The notes: generated by a model from the sequence alone, not told the origin. A stretch of 64,000 nucleotides of DNA from Devosia epidermidihirudinis (GCF_000971295.1 NZ_LANJ01000004.1:248001-312000), one strand, 5' to 3'; numbered from the stretch's first letter, positions 1 through 9,263 are shown. Made by a program: numbers and translations.

Positions 1-97
1 TGGATCACCGGGACAAGCCCGGTGATGACGATGCAGGAACTATCGAGCAAAACCCATCCCTCCCCACCGTCATTGCCCGGCTCGTCCGAGCAATCCA
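1..97. repeat. Pair of REP-like palindromes (family A)
   Basis: Two imperfect palindromes, 1-30 and 68-97, lie in opposite orientation. Each has a GC-rich hairpin (ACCGGGACAAGCCCGGT in the first, GCCCGGCTCGTCCGAGC in the second) flanked by GTCAT and ATCCA ends. The same family recurs at 3364-3518 and 18179-18259. They sit downstream of the ligase gene and look like ordinary intergenic REP/BIME elements. Confidence 0.75.
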
Positions 98-99
98 TT

Positions 100-1677
100 C
101 TACGTCGCGCCCACAAACACGGCCATATCCTCCAGCGTCGCCGCCTCGCTCGCCGGCTTATCCCACCGTATCCGGCTGATCCGCGGAAACCGCAGCGCCA
201 CCCCCGACTTATGCCGCGTGCTCTGCTGTGCCGAGTCAAACGCCACCTCGAACACCAGCTCTTTTTTCACCTCTCGCACCGGCCCGAACGCCTGAACCGT
301 ATTGGCGCGGATCCACTTGTCGAGCAGCTTGAGCTCCTCATCGGTAAAGCCGAAATACGCCTTGCCGATCGGCACGATCTCGTTGCCCTTCCACACGCCA
401 AATGTGTAGTCCGAATAAAAGCTTGATCGCTTGCCGTGCCCCCGCTGCGCATACATCAGCACGGCATCCACCACATTGGGATCGCGCTTCCACTTGAACC
501 AATAGCCCTTGGGCCGCCCCGGCACATAAGGAGAGGTTCGCAGCTTGATCATCACCCCTTCATGGCCGTGTTCATCCGCGCCTTGCCGCCGCTGCGCCGC
601 CAGATCGTCCCAATCGGCAAAGGGCAAAACCGGCGACAGATCGAGCCGGGTCTGCGGATTGGCCGCAAACCACGCCTCCAGCCGCGCCCGCCGCTCGGTC
701 CAGCCCAGCGTGCGCACATCCTCGCGCCCGTCAAACAGCATGTCGTAGACGCGGATAAAGGCCGGACTGTCCTTGAGGTGCTTGGCCGATGCCACCTTCT
801 TGTTCAGCCGCTGCTGCAGATCATTGAAGCTCCTCGGCTCAAACTCCTTGCCCACCAGCAATTCGCCGTCGAGCACGGCCACACCCCCGACATTGTCCAC
901 AATGTCGGGAAACGCCGCCGCGATATCATCGCCGGTGCGCGAAAACAGCGACACACTGCCCCCGCCCAACACCAGCTGCACGCGAATGCCGTCCCATTTC
1001 CACTCTGCCGAAAAGTCCTTGGGATCGAGCCGGGCGAGATCCTTCTCCTCGTCAATGGGATTGCTCAGCATCAGGGGATGAAACCGCTGCGACTGATCCA
1101 CATGGGGCCGCTCACCCCTACCGTCGAGCCAGGCAAACAGCTCGCCATACGGCACCTTCAGCCCGTGCCAGACCTCTTCGATTTCCTGCAAATCCTTGCC
1201 GCTCATCTCGGCCAGCGCCGTCTTGGCCAGCCGCGCCGATAGCCCGATCCGCAGCGCCCCCGTCGCCAGCTTCACCAACGCCCAGCGCTCGTTGATCCCC
1301 GCCCGCGTGAGCAGCGCCGCGATCAGCGCGGGGAGTTCGGATTTGCTGGTGGTATTGAACAGCCCGATCAATTCGGTCAGCGACGGCAGATCGCCCTGCT
1401 GCCCATGATGCGGCCAGATCAGCGCAATGGTCTCGCCGAGATCGCCGACATAGTCATAGCTCATGGCGAACAGCGTCGGATCGACCTCGCGCAACACGAT
1501 GTCCTTGAGCAGCGCCGGCTTCACGTTGCGAAAGCTCAGCGCCCCGGTCAGCACCGCCAGCGCATAGCCGCGATCCGGGTCCGGCACCTCGCGAAAATAC
1601 TGCGTCAGCGCCGCCAGTTTGCGCGTCCGCGATGGCGTCAGCGCCAACAGCTCCAGCAATTGGGCGAACCGCTTCAT
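100..1677 (-). CDS. ATP-dependent DNA ligase, exonuclease-associated type
   Basis: A 525-residue ATP-dependent DNA ligase that should seal nicks through an enzyme-adenylate intermediate. The N-terminal DNA-binding domain covers about residues 1-200, the nucleotidyltransferase domain about 205-400, and an OB-fold domain the rest. The adenylated lysine is K227 in KWDGIR; motif IV reads EGVMIK and motif V WFKWKR. Its ATG overlaps the stop of the upstream exonuclease gene by four bases (ATGA), so the two are translationally coupled. This exonuclease-ligase pairing is a known bacterial repair module that usually also has a DEXH helicase and a metallophosphoesterase; neither is visible here, and the strand continues off the window. 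Confidence 0.93.
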   Translation of the reverse strand: MKRFAQLLELLALTPSRTRKLAALTQYFREVPDPDRGYALAVLTGALSFRNVKPALLKDIVLREVDPTLFAMSYDYVGDLGETIALIWPHHGQQGDLPSLTELIGLFNTTSKSELPALIAALLTRAGINERWALVKLATGALRIGLSARLAKTALAEMSGKDLQEIEEVWHGLKVPYGELFAWLDGRGERPHVDQSQRFHPLMLSNPIDEEKDLARLDPKDFSAEWKWDGIRVQLVLGGGSVSLFSRTGDDIAAAFPDIVDNVGGVAVLDGELLVGKEFEPRSFNDLQQRLNKKVASAKHLKDSPAFIRVYDMLFDGREDVRTLGWTERRARLEAWFAANPQTRLDLSPVLPFADWDDLAAQRRQGADEHGHEGVMIKLRTSPYVPGRPKGYWFKWKRDPNVVDAVLMYAQRGHGKRSSFYSDYTFGVWKGNEIVPIGKAYFGFTDEELKLLDKWIRANTVQAFGPVREVKKELVFEVAFDSAQQSTRHKSGVALRFPRISRIRWDKPASEAATLEDMAVFVGAT

Positions 1678-2669
1678 GCCTCGCCCTCCTCGCCATTATC
1701 GGCAAAGCCCTGAATGTTGAGCGGCTCGGCTTTCAGCCCCTGGCTTTGACACCAATAGACCAGCGCATCCTCGCGCCCATGTGTCACCCACACGGTCTCG
1801 GCCTTGGTTTCGCGGATCGTCTGTTGCAGCTCGCCCCAGTCGCAATGGTCCGAGATCACCAGCGGCAATTCCACCAGCGCCTGCCGCGCCCGCTGCTTCA
1901 CACTCATCCAGCCCGATGCCTGACACACCACCGGATCGGGAAACCGCCTGCTCCAGCGATCGCGAATAGCCGAAGGCGGCGCAATGACGATCTGCCCGGC
2001 AAATGCAGCCTTGGGCACATCCAGCGCCGGCCGCAGATCGCCCAGCGACACGCCCAGTTCCTCATAAAGCGCACACAGGCGCAACATCGCCCCATGCAGA
2101 TAAATCGGGGCGTCCCAGCCCGCATCGCGCAACAGCGCAATCACCCGCTGTGCCTTGCCCAGCGCATAGCATCCCACCAGATGCGAGCGCTCCGGATTGT
2201 CCGCGACAGACTTCAGCAAGCGCGCAATTTCCACGCTGGGATGGGGATGCTGAAACACCGGCAGCCCAAACGTCGCCTCGGTGACCAACAGATCACATTC
2301 CACCAGTTCATAAGGCTGCGCCGTGCGATCCCGCAGGCGCTTATAGTCGCCCGTCACCACCACCCGCTGGCCCTCATGCTCCACCAACACCTGCGCCGAT
2401 CCCAGAATATGCCCGGCCGGATAGAGCGTGATGGTGACGTCATCGACCTTCAGCGGTACACCGAAATCCAGCGGCTCGAACCGCCGAGCGCAATCCTCGC
2501 CATACCTCGTCTTCATGATGGCAATGGTGTCGGGCGTCGCCAGCACCGAGCCATGCCCGCTCCGTGCGTGATCGGCATGGCCATGGGTGATAATCGCTCG
2601 CTCGCGCGGCACGCTGGGATCGATATAGGCGTCGATAGCGCGGATATGCAGATGCCGATCAAGCAACAT
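1674..2669 (-). CDS. Ligase-associated DNA exonuclease (metallo-beta-lactamase fold)
   Basis: A 331-residue protein of the metallo-beta-lactamase/beta-CASP type found next to bacterial ATP-dependent ligases. The metal-binding motif THGHADH is at residues 28-34, and later ligands are likely in PAGHILGSAQ, TGDYK and the C-terminal VTHGRED. The start at 2669 was chosen because the similarity begins at MLLDRHLHI and this ATG lies two bases after the stop of the ExoD-like gene; a longer in-frame extension overlaps that gene and is low in sense. It is predicted to trim DNA ends before ligation. Exonuclease activity is inferred from the family and gene pairing. Confidence 0.92.
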   Translation of the reverse strand: MLLDRHLHIRAIDAYIDPSVPRERAIITHGHADHARSGHGSVLATPDTIAIMKTRYGEDCARRFEPLDFGVPLKVDDVTITLYPAGHILGSAQVLVEHEGQRVVVTGDYKRLRDRTAQPYELVECDLLVTEATFGLPVFQHPHPSVEIARLLKSVADNPERSHLVGCYALGKAQRVIALLRDAGWDAPIYLHGAMLRLCALYEELGVSLGDLRPALDVPKAAFAGQIVIAPPSAIRDRWSRRFPDPVVCQASGWMSVKQRARQALVELPLVISDHCDWGELQQTIRETKAETVWVTHGREDALVYWCQSQGLKAEPLNIQGFADNGEEGEA

Positions 2670-2671
2670 GG

Positions 2672-3259
2672 TCACACCACCAGATAGGTTGTGAATGCCG
2701 CAATCGACGCCAGGAGCGCCATCCACGCCAGCGCCAGCATGCCGTCCCGCGCCGTGATCGCCAGTGCGAACGTGGCGATGATCACAGCCGCGACCGTCGA
2801 TGAAAAGGGAATGAATTCCAGTGCCGGCATGATCGCGCCGGTGATCACGCAAACCACGGCCCCCATCCGCCGCAAGGGCGCAGCCAAAAACCCGGAAAAC
2901 CGCCGCCGCGCCACGCTGTCGATTCCAGCGCTGACAGGCTTCAGGAAACCCACCAGCCGCGCCGCGTATTTGGCCGGCACGCGCCGCTCGGTCAGCCACT
3001 CCGGCAACCAGATTTTCTGCCCCCCCAGCGCAATCTGCCCGGCCACCAAAACCGTGCTGATGCCCACAAGGCTGGGCAGCCCGGGAATAATGCTCAGCGG
3101 CGACACCACGATCAGCGCCGGAAACAACAGCAGCGGCCCTGCCGCGCGCTGTCCCGCAACCGCCTGGATCATGCCAATGGAAATGTCCTCGCCGTCAGCA
3201 ACGCGCCGCTCCAGCTTCTCAACCAGCCTTCCCAGCGCCCCCAGCTCAGCCTTTTCCAT
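2672..3259 (-). CDS. ExoD-like membrane protein
   Basis: A 195-residue integral membrane protein of the ExoD (exopolysaccharide synthesis, ExoD) family. Hydrophobic segments are seen around GPLLLFPALIVVSPLSIIPGLPSLVG, a family-typical region, and in the C-terminal half (VVCVITGAIMPALEF and AVIIATFALAIT). The start at 3259 is favoured over an upstream in-frame one because GAGGAG lies six bases before it. Despite the name, the family's biochemical role is not settled. It precedes the exonuclease by two bases and probably heads the three-gene operon, though a link to DNA repair is not obvious. Confidence 0.88.
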   Translation of the reverse strand: MEKAELGALGRLVEKLERRVADGEDISIGMIQAVAGQRAAGPLLLFPALIVVSPLSIIPGLPSLVGISTVLVAGQIALGGQKIWLPEWLTERRVPAKYAARLVGFLKPVSAGIDSVARRRFSGFLAAPLRRMGAVVCVITGAIMPALEFIPFSSTVAAVIIATFALAITARDGMLALAWMALLASIAAFTTYLVV

Positions 3260-3363
3260 CCAAAGCTCCTCGCCCCAAAGCAACGCACCGCAAGGTCAGC
3301 AGTTCCGGCCCGAATGGGTTTGGCGCCGAGGCACATAGGACTAAGGCACCATCTATCGCCAAT

Positions 3364-3518
3364 CGTCATTGCCCGGCTTGTCCGGGCAATCCACCTTCCT
3401 TCCGCCCCCACGAAAGATGGATCACCGGGACAAGCCCGGTGATGACGATAGAGGGACCATCGAGCGACACTCCGCTCCCTCCCAACCGTCATTGCCCGGC
3501 CCGTCCGGGCAATCCACC
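3364..3518. repeat. Three REP-like palindromes (family A)
   Basis: Three palindromic units at about 3364-3393, 3417-3450 and 3486-3518 alternate in orientation. The outer two carry GCCCGG..TCCGGGC hairpins and the middle one ACCGGGACAAGCCCGGT. They fill the gap between the convergently spaced ends of the protease and the start of the ExoD-like gene. Same family as 1-97 and 18179-18259. Confidence 0.75.
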
Positions 3519-3526
3519 TGTCCTCC

Positions 3527-6436
3527 TCACATCACCTTCGTCACAGCCAAAAGCCTCGGCCGCTGCTCGTTCGCCGCCGTAATCGCCGCCTCCCCGCCCA
3601 GCACCACGACATGGCCATGCCGCGCCACCGCGTCCACCGCCTCAGCCATCCGCTTGAAGTCGGCGACCGTAGTCCCCAAAATCTCGTCGCGGCGCTGCTG
3701 GCGGATCGCGTCCGTCGTGCCGGTTAGCTGCCGCCACATCGAGGAATAGCCTTTGGCATCGGGGAATTCGTAGCCATCCACATCGCCAATCACACCAATG
3801 ATCGAGCGCGTCAAATCGTTGTCGCCGATCCCGACATTGAGCGCCTTGCTGGCGCCGTCATAGGCATCCAGCGTCTTGAGCAGGTTCGGGTCGCGATAGC
3901 TGAGGAAGCTGAAGTTCCCCGAGGTCAGATCGAACCGGCTGGAGCCGCCATAGGCCCCGCCCTGCACGCGCACCTTGTCCCAGAGATAGGTCGTATTGAG
4001 AAACTTCAGCACCACGCTCGATGCGCCGGTCAGCTCGAAGCCGAGCGCGCGCAGATTGGCGCCCTTGCCGACATAATTGACCTGCGCTGGAATGATCAGG
4101 CCTTCCGAAACCGGCTTGTATTCAATCGCCCAATCCGCCGTGGCGAAACTGGCGTTAGGCAGACGCTTGAGGAAGCTTTCGAGCTCGCCCTTGGCTTTGC
4201 CCCACAGCGCAGCATCGGCGGTCACATTGACCACCATGCGCCCACGGTTGAACAGCGTATCGCGAATGCGCAGCAGCGCCGCCTCGACGCTGTCCCAGTC
4301 GTTTTCGATGCGCTTGACCAGATCGCGCAGGAAATCGAGATAGCTGACGCCGCCCAATTGCTCGGCGATCCAGCTTGCCTCGGTCAGCCCGGCATTGAGC
4401 CGCGTGTTGACGATGGCGTTGCCACTTGGCACCAACCGCGCCTCAAAGCCCGCCTTTTCCTCCAGCGCCATCTGTTTGAAGCGCTCGCGATTATCCAGCC
4501 GCGCGTCGAGCAAAACATCGCCCATAATGGCGAGCATTTCCTCGATCCTGTCGGGCACAGCCTTGCCCGACAGGAAAAACCACGCCGCACTGCCATCGCT
4601 GCCCTGCCGCGCGGAGAGACCGCGATGCTGGGCAATGCCGCCCGTCGAGCGGCCAATGCGCTGCGTCAGCGATACAAAATCTTCCTTGCTCGTGCCGGTC
4701 TGCAACAGCGCCCGTCCGAACAGCGGCAGATAGGGCAGCAGGCCCTTGTCCAGAACATGCAGATCAAACCCGAGGTCGAGGTAGATGATCCCCAGCGTCG
4801 GCAGGTCATGATAGAATAGCCGCGTTTCAGCCAGCGTACCGATTTCGATCGGCAGCACGCGGCTCTTGCGCTCAAGATCGGCCAGCGTCAGCGTCGGGAT
4901 CTTGGCCAGCTGCGCCGGATCATCCACCTCTTCCTGCAAAGCCCGAAGCTTTTCGGTCTCAGCGACGGTCGCTTCCAACGCGGCGTCATCGAGTCCGGCG
5001 CGCACGTCGGCCAAAATCTCGGCTTCCCTGGCCGCCTCGCGGGCACCCTGCTCGGGGTCCGCGCTCAGCGTCACCGTGGTGCGATGGGTGTTGTCGAGGA
5101 ACAGGCGACGGATTTCCGCGCTGAAATGGCCCTCGGCTGCCTTCTGCTTAAGGCTCGTCAGCGCCGCCTCGAAATGCAGCGTCTCCAGCGGATCGCCGCC
5201 ATGCAGCCAGCTGCCCAGCGCGTTGAACATGTAGACCATGCCGCGCGGATAGGAGCCGGTATTGTTCTCGCGCAGCGAGAACTCGAACGTATTGATCGCC
5301 GCTTCGATCTGCTCGGCGGCAAAGCCTGATGTCGCGATCTCGTCCAGCGTCGACAGGATCAGCGCCTCGACCTTTTCGGCGTCAGCAGCGTCAATGCCCT
5401 TCATGCCAAAGCTGGCCATGGGCTGGCGCAGGCCGCTGCCAATGCCGCCGCCCGTCATGCCTTCGCCAAGCCCGGATTCCGTTAGGGCTTTGCGCAAAGG
5501 GGCCGCCGGATTGCCGGCCAGCAGATAGCTCAACATGCCATGGCTCAGCACTTCGGTGCGATCCTCTGGCGGATCGATCATCCAGTTGACCGACACCATG
5601 CCGTCGCGCGCCTTGCCCGCATCTTTGGTGCCGGCATAGGTAGCCACGATCTGCCGTGGCGCGTTGAAGCGCGGCTGCAACTGCACTTCGGCATCCACCG
5701 GCGCGCGCTCGAACTGGCTGAAATAAGCGTCGAGAATGGCTAGGCGTTCACCGGCATCATCGTCACCCGAGAAGAACGCCCGGGTATTGGACGGGTGATA
5801 GAACTTCTCGTGGAAGCGCTTGAACTGCTTATAGGTCAGCGCGGGGATCGCCTTGGGGTCACCACCCGAGCTTTTGCCATAGGTCACATCGGGATAGAGC
5901 GAGCGCTGCGAAATATCGCGCATCACCGCGTCGGGCGAGGAGAACACGCCCTTCATCTCGTTAAACACCACGCCCTTATAGACCAGCGGGCTGGCCTTAT
6001 CGTCCAGCTCATAATGCCAGCCTTCCTGGCGGAACGTGTCCTCGGTGATCAGTGGAAAAAACACCGCATCGAGATAGACATCGACGAGGTTGTAGAAATC
6101 CTTGAGGTTCTGACTGGCCACCGGATAGGCCGTCTTGTCCGGAAAGGTCATGGCATTGAGGAAGGTGTTGAGCGAGCCCTTGATCAGCTCCACAAACGGC
6201 TTCTTGACCGGATATTTGCGCGATCCGCACAACACTGAATGCTCGAGAATATGGGCAATGCCGGTCGAGTCCTCGGGCGGTGTCTTGAAGGTGACGCCAA
6301 ACACCTTGTTCTCATCGTCATTGACCAGGCTCAGCACTTCGGCCCCGGTCTTGATGTGCCGGAACAGTTGGACCCTTGAATTCACCTCCCCGATCTGTTC
6401 GTCACGGATGAGTTCGAAAGCGGGATGGGACGTCAT
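3527..6436 (-). CDS. M16C zinc metalloprotease (presequence-protease-like)
   Basis: A 969-residue peptidase of the M16C group, related to mitochondrial presequence protease and yeast Cym1. The inverted zinc motif HILEH is at residues 62-66, followed by the conserved SVLCGSRKYPVKKPF stretch. The protein has the full length expected for the four-domain clamshell fold that encloses peptide substrates. The start at 6436 is chosen over 6478 because the family begins with the segment MTSHPAFELI and an AGAG stretch lies upstream. No signal peptide is seen, so it probably degrades peptides in the cytoplasm. Single gene with its own intergenic regions. Confidence 0.93.
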   Translation of the reverse strand: MTSHPAFELIRDEQIGEVNSRVQLFRHIKTGAEVLSLVNDDENKVFGVTFKTPPEDSTGIAHILEHSVLCGSRKYPVKKPFVELIKGSLNTFLNAMTFPDKTAYPVASQNLKDFYNLVDVYLDAVFFPLITEDTFRQEGWHYELDDKASPLVYKGVVFNEMKGVFSSPDAVMRDISQRSLYPDVTYGKSSGGDPKAIPALTYKQFKRFHEKFYHPSNTRAFFSGDDDAGERLAILDAYFSQFERAPVDAEVQLQPRFNAPRQIVATYAGTKDAGKARDGMVSVNWMIDPPEDRTEVLSHGMLSYLLAGNPAAPLRKALTESGLGEGMTGGGIGSGLRQPMASFGMKGIDAADAEKVEALILSTLDEIATSGFAAEQIEAAINTFEFSLRENNTGSYPRGMVYMFNALGSWLHGGDPLETLHFEAALTSLKQKAAEGHFSAEIRRLFLDNTHRTTVTLSADPEQGAREAAREAEILADVRAGLDDAALEATVAETEKLRALQEEVDDPAQLAKIPTLTLADLERKSRVLPIEIGTLAETRLFYHDLPTLGIIYLDLGFDLHVLDKGLLPYLPLFGRALLQTGTSKEDFVSLTQRIGRSTGGIAQHRGLSARQGSDGSAAWFFLSGKAVPDRIEEMLAIMGDVLLDARLDNRERFKQMALEEKAGFEARLVPSGNAIVNTRLNAGLTEASWIAEQLGGVSYLDFLRDLVKRIENDWDSVEAALLRIRDTLFNRGRMVVNVTADAALWGKAKGELESFLKRLPNASFATADWAIEYKPVSEGLIIPAQVNYVGKGANLRALGFELTGASSVVLKFLNTTYLWDKVRVQGGAYGGSSRFDLTSGNFSFLSYRDPNLLKTLDAYDGASKALNVGIGDNDLTRSIIGVIGDVDGYEFPDAKGYSSMWRQLTGTTDAIRQQRRDEILGTTVADFKRMAEAVDAVARHGHVVVLGGEAAITAANEQRPRLLAVTKVM

Positions 6437-6573
6437 GGCACAGGTCTCTTTCTTGTTGGCTTCAAGATAGGAAGCCAATCTGGCGAGCGCTAGTCAAAGC
6501 GGCGCAACGCGACCCATTTTTGCCATAAGATCTACGCTAGTCTGTTGGCATGATTGAAAAACCGGTTGCCACC

Positions 6574-7065
6574 ATGTCCCGTTTCCTCATCGCCACAACG
6601 CTCAGCGTCCTTGCCGCGTCCACCGCCCTGGCCGACGACGGCTATATCGATGACCGCTCCACCGCCACCAGCACCATCACCTCGTTTTACAACGCCATCG
6701 CGCGCAACGAGCTGACCCGCGCCTGGTCTTACTACCAGCACGAGGAAACCGACCCGGCCGAGATCAAGGCAAAGTTCGACGAGTTCGCCAAAGGCTATGC
6801 CGAGACCAAAACGGTGACGGTGCTCACAGGCGAGGAAACCTCAGAAGGCGCTGCCGGCAGCATCTACTACAAGCTTCCGGTCGCCATCGATGCGGTCAAC
6901 GCGAAGGGCGAGCACACCCAGTTCGGTGGCTGCTACACGCTCAAGCTGGTGCAGCCCGCCAATCAGGCCGAGCCCCCGTTCCGCCCGCTGCATATCGAGG
7001 AGGGGCATCTCGAACCCGCCAAGGGCGAACTCTCGGCCATCCTGCCCCTCACCTGCCCGGACTAA
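6574..7065 (+). CDS. Hypothetical secreted protein
   Basis: A protein of 163 residues with a clear signal peptide at the N-terminus (MSRFLIATTLSVLAAST, cleavage likely after ALA). The mature part begins with a segment of NTF2-like flavour (STITSFYNAIARNELTRAWSYY), where many small periplasmic proteins have similar text, and ends with two cysteines, in GGCYTLKL and the final LTCPD, that might form a disulphide. An in-frame ATG at 6550 is an alternative start that would add eight residues before the signal sequence. I do not recognise a specific function. Convergent with the TetR gene. Confidence 0.75.
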   Translation: MSRFLIATTLSVLAASTALADDGYIDDRSTATSTITSFYNAIARNELTRAWSYYQHEETDPAEIKAKFDEFAKGYAETKTVTVLTGEETSEGAAGSIYYKLPVAIDAVNAKGEHTQFGGCYTLKLVQPANQAEPPFRPLHIEEGHLEPAKGELSAILPLTCPD

Positions 7066-7068
7066 GCC

Positions 7069-7740
7069 TCACCTCAGCGCTTCAATCCCCGCCAGAATGA
7101 GGTCGATCCCGGCCAGAAACTGCGCCGTGTCGTCGTGATCGTTCATCTGGTGCGCGACCTTGGTGACGAACGGATACTCCTCCGCATCCAGCTGCGCCCA
7201 GTGCGCGGCGGTCTTGGCCAGAACGCCCGCGCGGTCCGGGTCCTGCCCATGCATGCGCGCGTTGGACGCGTTCTGCCCGGCCACGCCGAGGATGTAACTC
7301 AATAGCGCCGTCGCCGCATCAAATTGCGCCGCCTGCGGCACGCCCAGCGCTTCAAGCTGCCGCCCCAGACTGTCAAAAATCTGCAGCATCGAGGTATGCC
7401 ACGGCGCGCGCTGCATCTGCGCCCCGACCCAGGGGTGCACGTCGATCGCATCGAACACCCCCAGCGCAATGGTCCGCACCGCTTCGCGCGGCCCGGGGCT
7501 TTTGGCCATCTCCGCCATCACACGCGCGACGATATGGTCGGTCGCCGCCGCCAAGAGCTCGTCCTTGTTGGCCACATGCCAATAGATCGCGCCACTACCC
7601 GTCGCCAGGCGCGCCGCCAGGGCGCGGAAGGTCAGCCCGCTTTCGCCGGAACTATCGAGGATCTCAATGGCCGCCTCGACAATGCGCTCCTTGGAGAGCG
7701 CATCGCGGCGGCGTTCGGTCTGCGGAATCGAATTTGTCAT
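7069..7740 (-). CDS. TetR-family transcriptional regulator
   Basis: A 223-residue repressor with an N-terminal TetR helix-turn-helix: ERIVEAAIEILDSSGESGLT, then FRALAARLATGSGAIYWHVANKDELLAAA, which is the standard recognition helix region (residues about 17-63). The C-terminal half is the ligand-binding domain, with no motif to name the ligand. The start at 7740 has GAGGG close upstream. It is divergent from the TetX-like monooxygenase gene, with two 15-bp palindromes between them, so it very likely represses both itself and that gene. Confidence 0.92.
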   Translation of the reverse strand: MTNSIPQTERRRDALSKERIVEAAIEILDSSGESGLTFRALAARLATGSGAIYWHVANKDELLAAATDHIVARVMAEMAKSPGPREAVRTIALGVFDAIDVHPWVGAQMQRAPWHTSMLQIFDSLGRQLEALGVPQAAQFDAATALLSYILGVAGQNASNARMHGQDPDRAGVLAKTAAHWAQLDAEEYPFVTKVAHQMNDHDDTAQFLAGIDLILAGIEALR

Positions 7741-7760
7741 CACCCTCATCTTGACATCAA

Positions 7761-7775
7761 TGGAACGTCGTTCCA
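7761..7775. promoter_or_regulatory. TetR operator 1
   Basis: Perfect dyad TGGAACGTCGTTCCA (six-base arms, three-base centre) between the divergent TetR and monooxygenase genes. It differs from operator 2 only in the centre. A TTGACA at 7751-7756 on the plus strand could be the -35 of the monooxygenase gene, which would put this dyad just downstream of it. Confidence 0.8.
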
Positions 7776-7786
7776 ATTACTATTAA

Positions 7787-7801
7787 TGGAACGGCGTTCC
7801 A
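7787..7801. promoter_or_regulatory. TetR operator 2
   Basis: Perfect dyad TGGAACGGCGTTCCA, the same arms as operator 1 with centre-to-centre spacing of 26 bp. It ends 23 bases before the monooxygenase start codon. Two copies of one dyad in a divergent promoter is the usual arrangement for TetR-family autoregulation. Confidence 0.8.
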
Positions 7802-7824
7802 GTAGATTTCAACAGGAGTTCACC

Positions 7825-8955
7825 ATGACACCAGTCACCATCATCGGCGGCGGCCTCGGCGGCCTGATGCTCGCTCGCGCCCTGCATGTGCAGGGCATCC
7901 CATCCACCATTTACGAAAGCGAAGCCTCGCCCGAAGCCCGCACCCAGGGCGGCCAGCTCGACATTCACACCTATTATGGCCAGCTCGCCCTCGCCGATGC
8001 CGGCCTCACGGACCAGTTCCGCGCCATCATCCACGAAGGCGGCGCCGCCTCCCGCGTGCTCGCTCAGGACGGCACGGTGCTGCTCGATGAGCCCGACGAT
8101 GGCCAGGACACGCGCCCCGAAGTGCTGCGCGGCGACCTGCGCCGTATTCTGCGGGAATCCCTGCCCGAAGGCACCATTCAGTGGGGCAAGAAGCTCGCCA
8201 GCGTCACCGCCCTCGGCCAGGGCAAACACGAGCTGACCTTCACCGATGGCACCCGTGTCACCAGCGATATTCTGGTCGGAGCTGATGGCGCCTGGTCAAA
8301 GGTGCGTCCGCTGCTGACCGACGTCAAACCCGCCTATACCGGCACCACCTATGTCGAGACTTATCTCTACGACGTGGACGCCCGTCACCCGGCGACCGCC
8401 GCTGCGGTTGGCGATGGCGGCATGTTCTCGCTCAGCCCCGGCAAGGGCATTTCCGCCCACCGCGAAGCCGGTGCCGTACTGCACACCTATGTCCAGCTCA
8501 GCTGCCCCGAAGACTGGGCCGACAGCGTTGATTTCGCCGATCCTGTCGCCGTAAGGACCCTGGTCGCCGCCAAGTTCGACGGCTGGGCCCCCGAGCTGAC
8601 CGCTCTGATCACCGATGGCGAAACCGCCCCCGTCTCGCGCAAGATCTACGCCCTGCCCGACAACCACCGCTGGGATCGCGTCCCCGGCGTCACGCTGATC
8701 GGCGACGCCGCCCACCTGATGCCACCCGCCGGCGAAGGCGCAAACCTTGCCATGTTCGACGCCGCCGAACTCGCCAAAGCCATCGCCGCCAACCCCGGCG
8801 ACGTTGAAGCCGCCTTCACCGCCTACGAAACCGCCATGTTCCCCCGCAGCCACCAAGAGGCCGTCGACGCGCAGGAAGTCATGGACCTCTGCATCGGCGA
8901 GCGCGCGCCATTCGGATTGATCGAGTTCTTCACCCAGGTGGGCCAAGGGGCGTGA
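7825..8955 (+). CDS. TetX-like FAD-dependent monooxygenase
   Basis: A 376-residue class A flavoprotein monooxygenase. The FAD-binding GGGLGG is at residues 8-13, RGDLRRIL at 102-109 and the second FAD motif IGDAAHLMPP at 292-301. From memory these segments, together with GGQLDIHTYYGQ, align closely with tetracycline-inactivating TetX proteins (GGTLDLHKGSGQ, RNDLRAIL, IGDAAHLMPP). The ATG at 7825 has AGGAG seven bases upstream; in-frame sequence before it is antisense to the TetR gene. The divergent TetR repressor and paired operators indicate induction by a small molecule. The true substrate cannot be read from sequence; an antibiotic or aromatic compound is possible. Confidence 0.88.
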   Translation: MTPVTIIGGGLGGLMLARALHVQGIPSTIYESEASPEARTQGGQLDIHTYYGQLALADAGLTDQFRAIIHEGGAASRVLAQDGTVLLDEPDDGQDTRPEVLRGDLRRILRESLPEGTIQWGKKLASVTALGQGKHELTFTDGTRVTSDILVGADGAWSKVRPLLTDVKPAYTGTTYVETYLYDVDARHPATAAAVGDGGMFSLSPGKGISAHREAGAVLHTYVQLSCPEDWADSVDFADPVAVRTLVAAKFDGWAPELTALITDGETAPVSRKIYALPDNHRWDRVPGVTLIGDAAHLMPPAGEGANLAMFDAAELAKAIAANPGDVEAAFTAYETAMFPRSHQEAVDAQEVMDLCIGERAPFGLIEFFTQVGQGA

Positions 8956-9263
8956 GGTTCAGCGCGATGCCACATCAAGCGGCCATTTCGCACGACTTCA
9001 ATCCCACTCGCCGGGCTGCCCTCGGGCTCGACCCGAGGGCCCGTCAGAGAGCCACGATGGTATTGATGACCAAGGACAGTGGCCCTCGGGTCAAGCCCGA
9101 GGGCAGCGCAGTGGCGGAACTCCACTGTAGTGAAACCCACCATCTCCCCAAACCCACCGGCCAAGTCCCCTCGCCCCTCAGGGGAGAGGGCTAGGGTGAG
9201 GGGTGCAATGTCCCAACGACAAACAATGCAACCCACTCACCAACTAAGACGCACGAGGCGCAC
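8956..9263. repeat. Gene-free gap with palindromic repeats (family C)
   Basis: No gene is seen here. Positions 9017-9107 hold an inverted pair of units built on GCCCTCGGG..CCCGAGGGC hairpins; a half copy of this family is at about 12157-12183. Around 9164-9205 is a CCCCTCAGGGGAGAGGG unit that resembles part of the repeat at 58563-58674. The remainder shows nothing I can name. Confidence 0.7.

Noticed and set aside
7324..7824. N-terminal extension of the TetX-like gene
   Set aside because: The extra 167 codons are antisense to the TetR gene and include both operators; AGGAG stands before the ATG at 7825.
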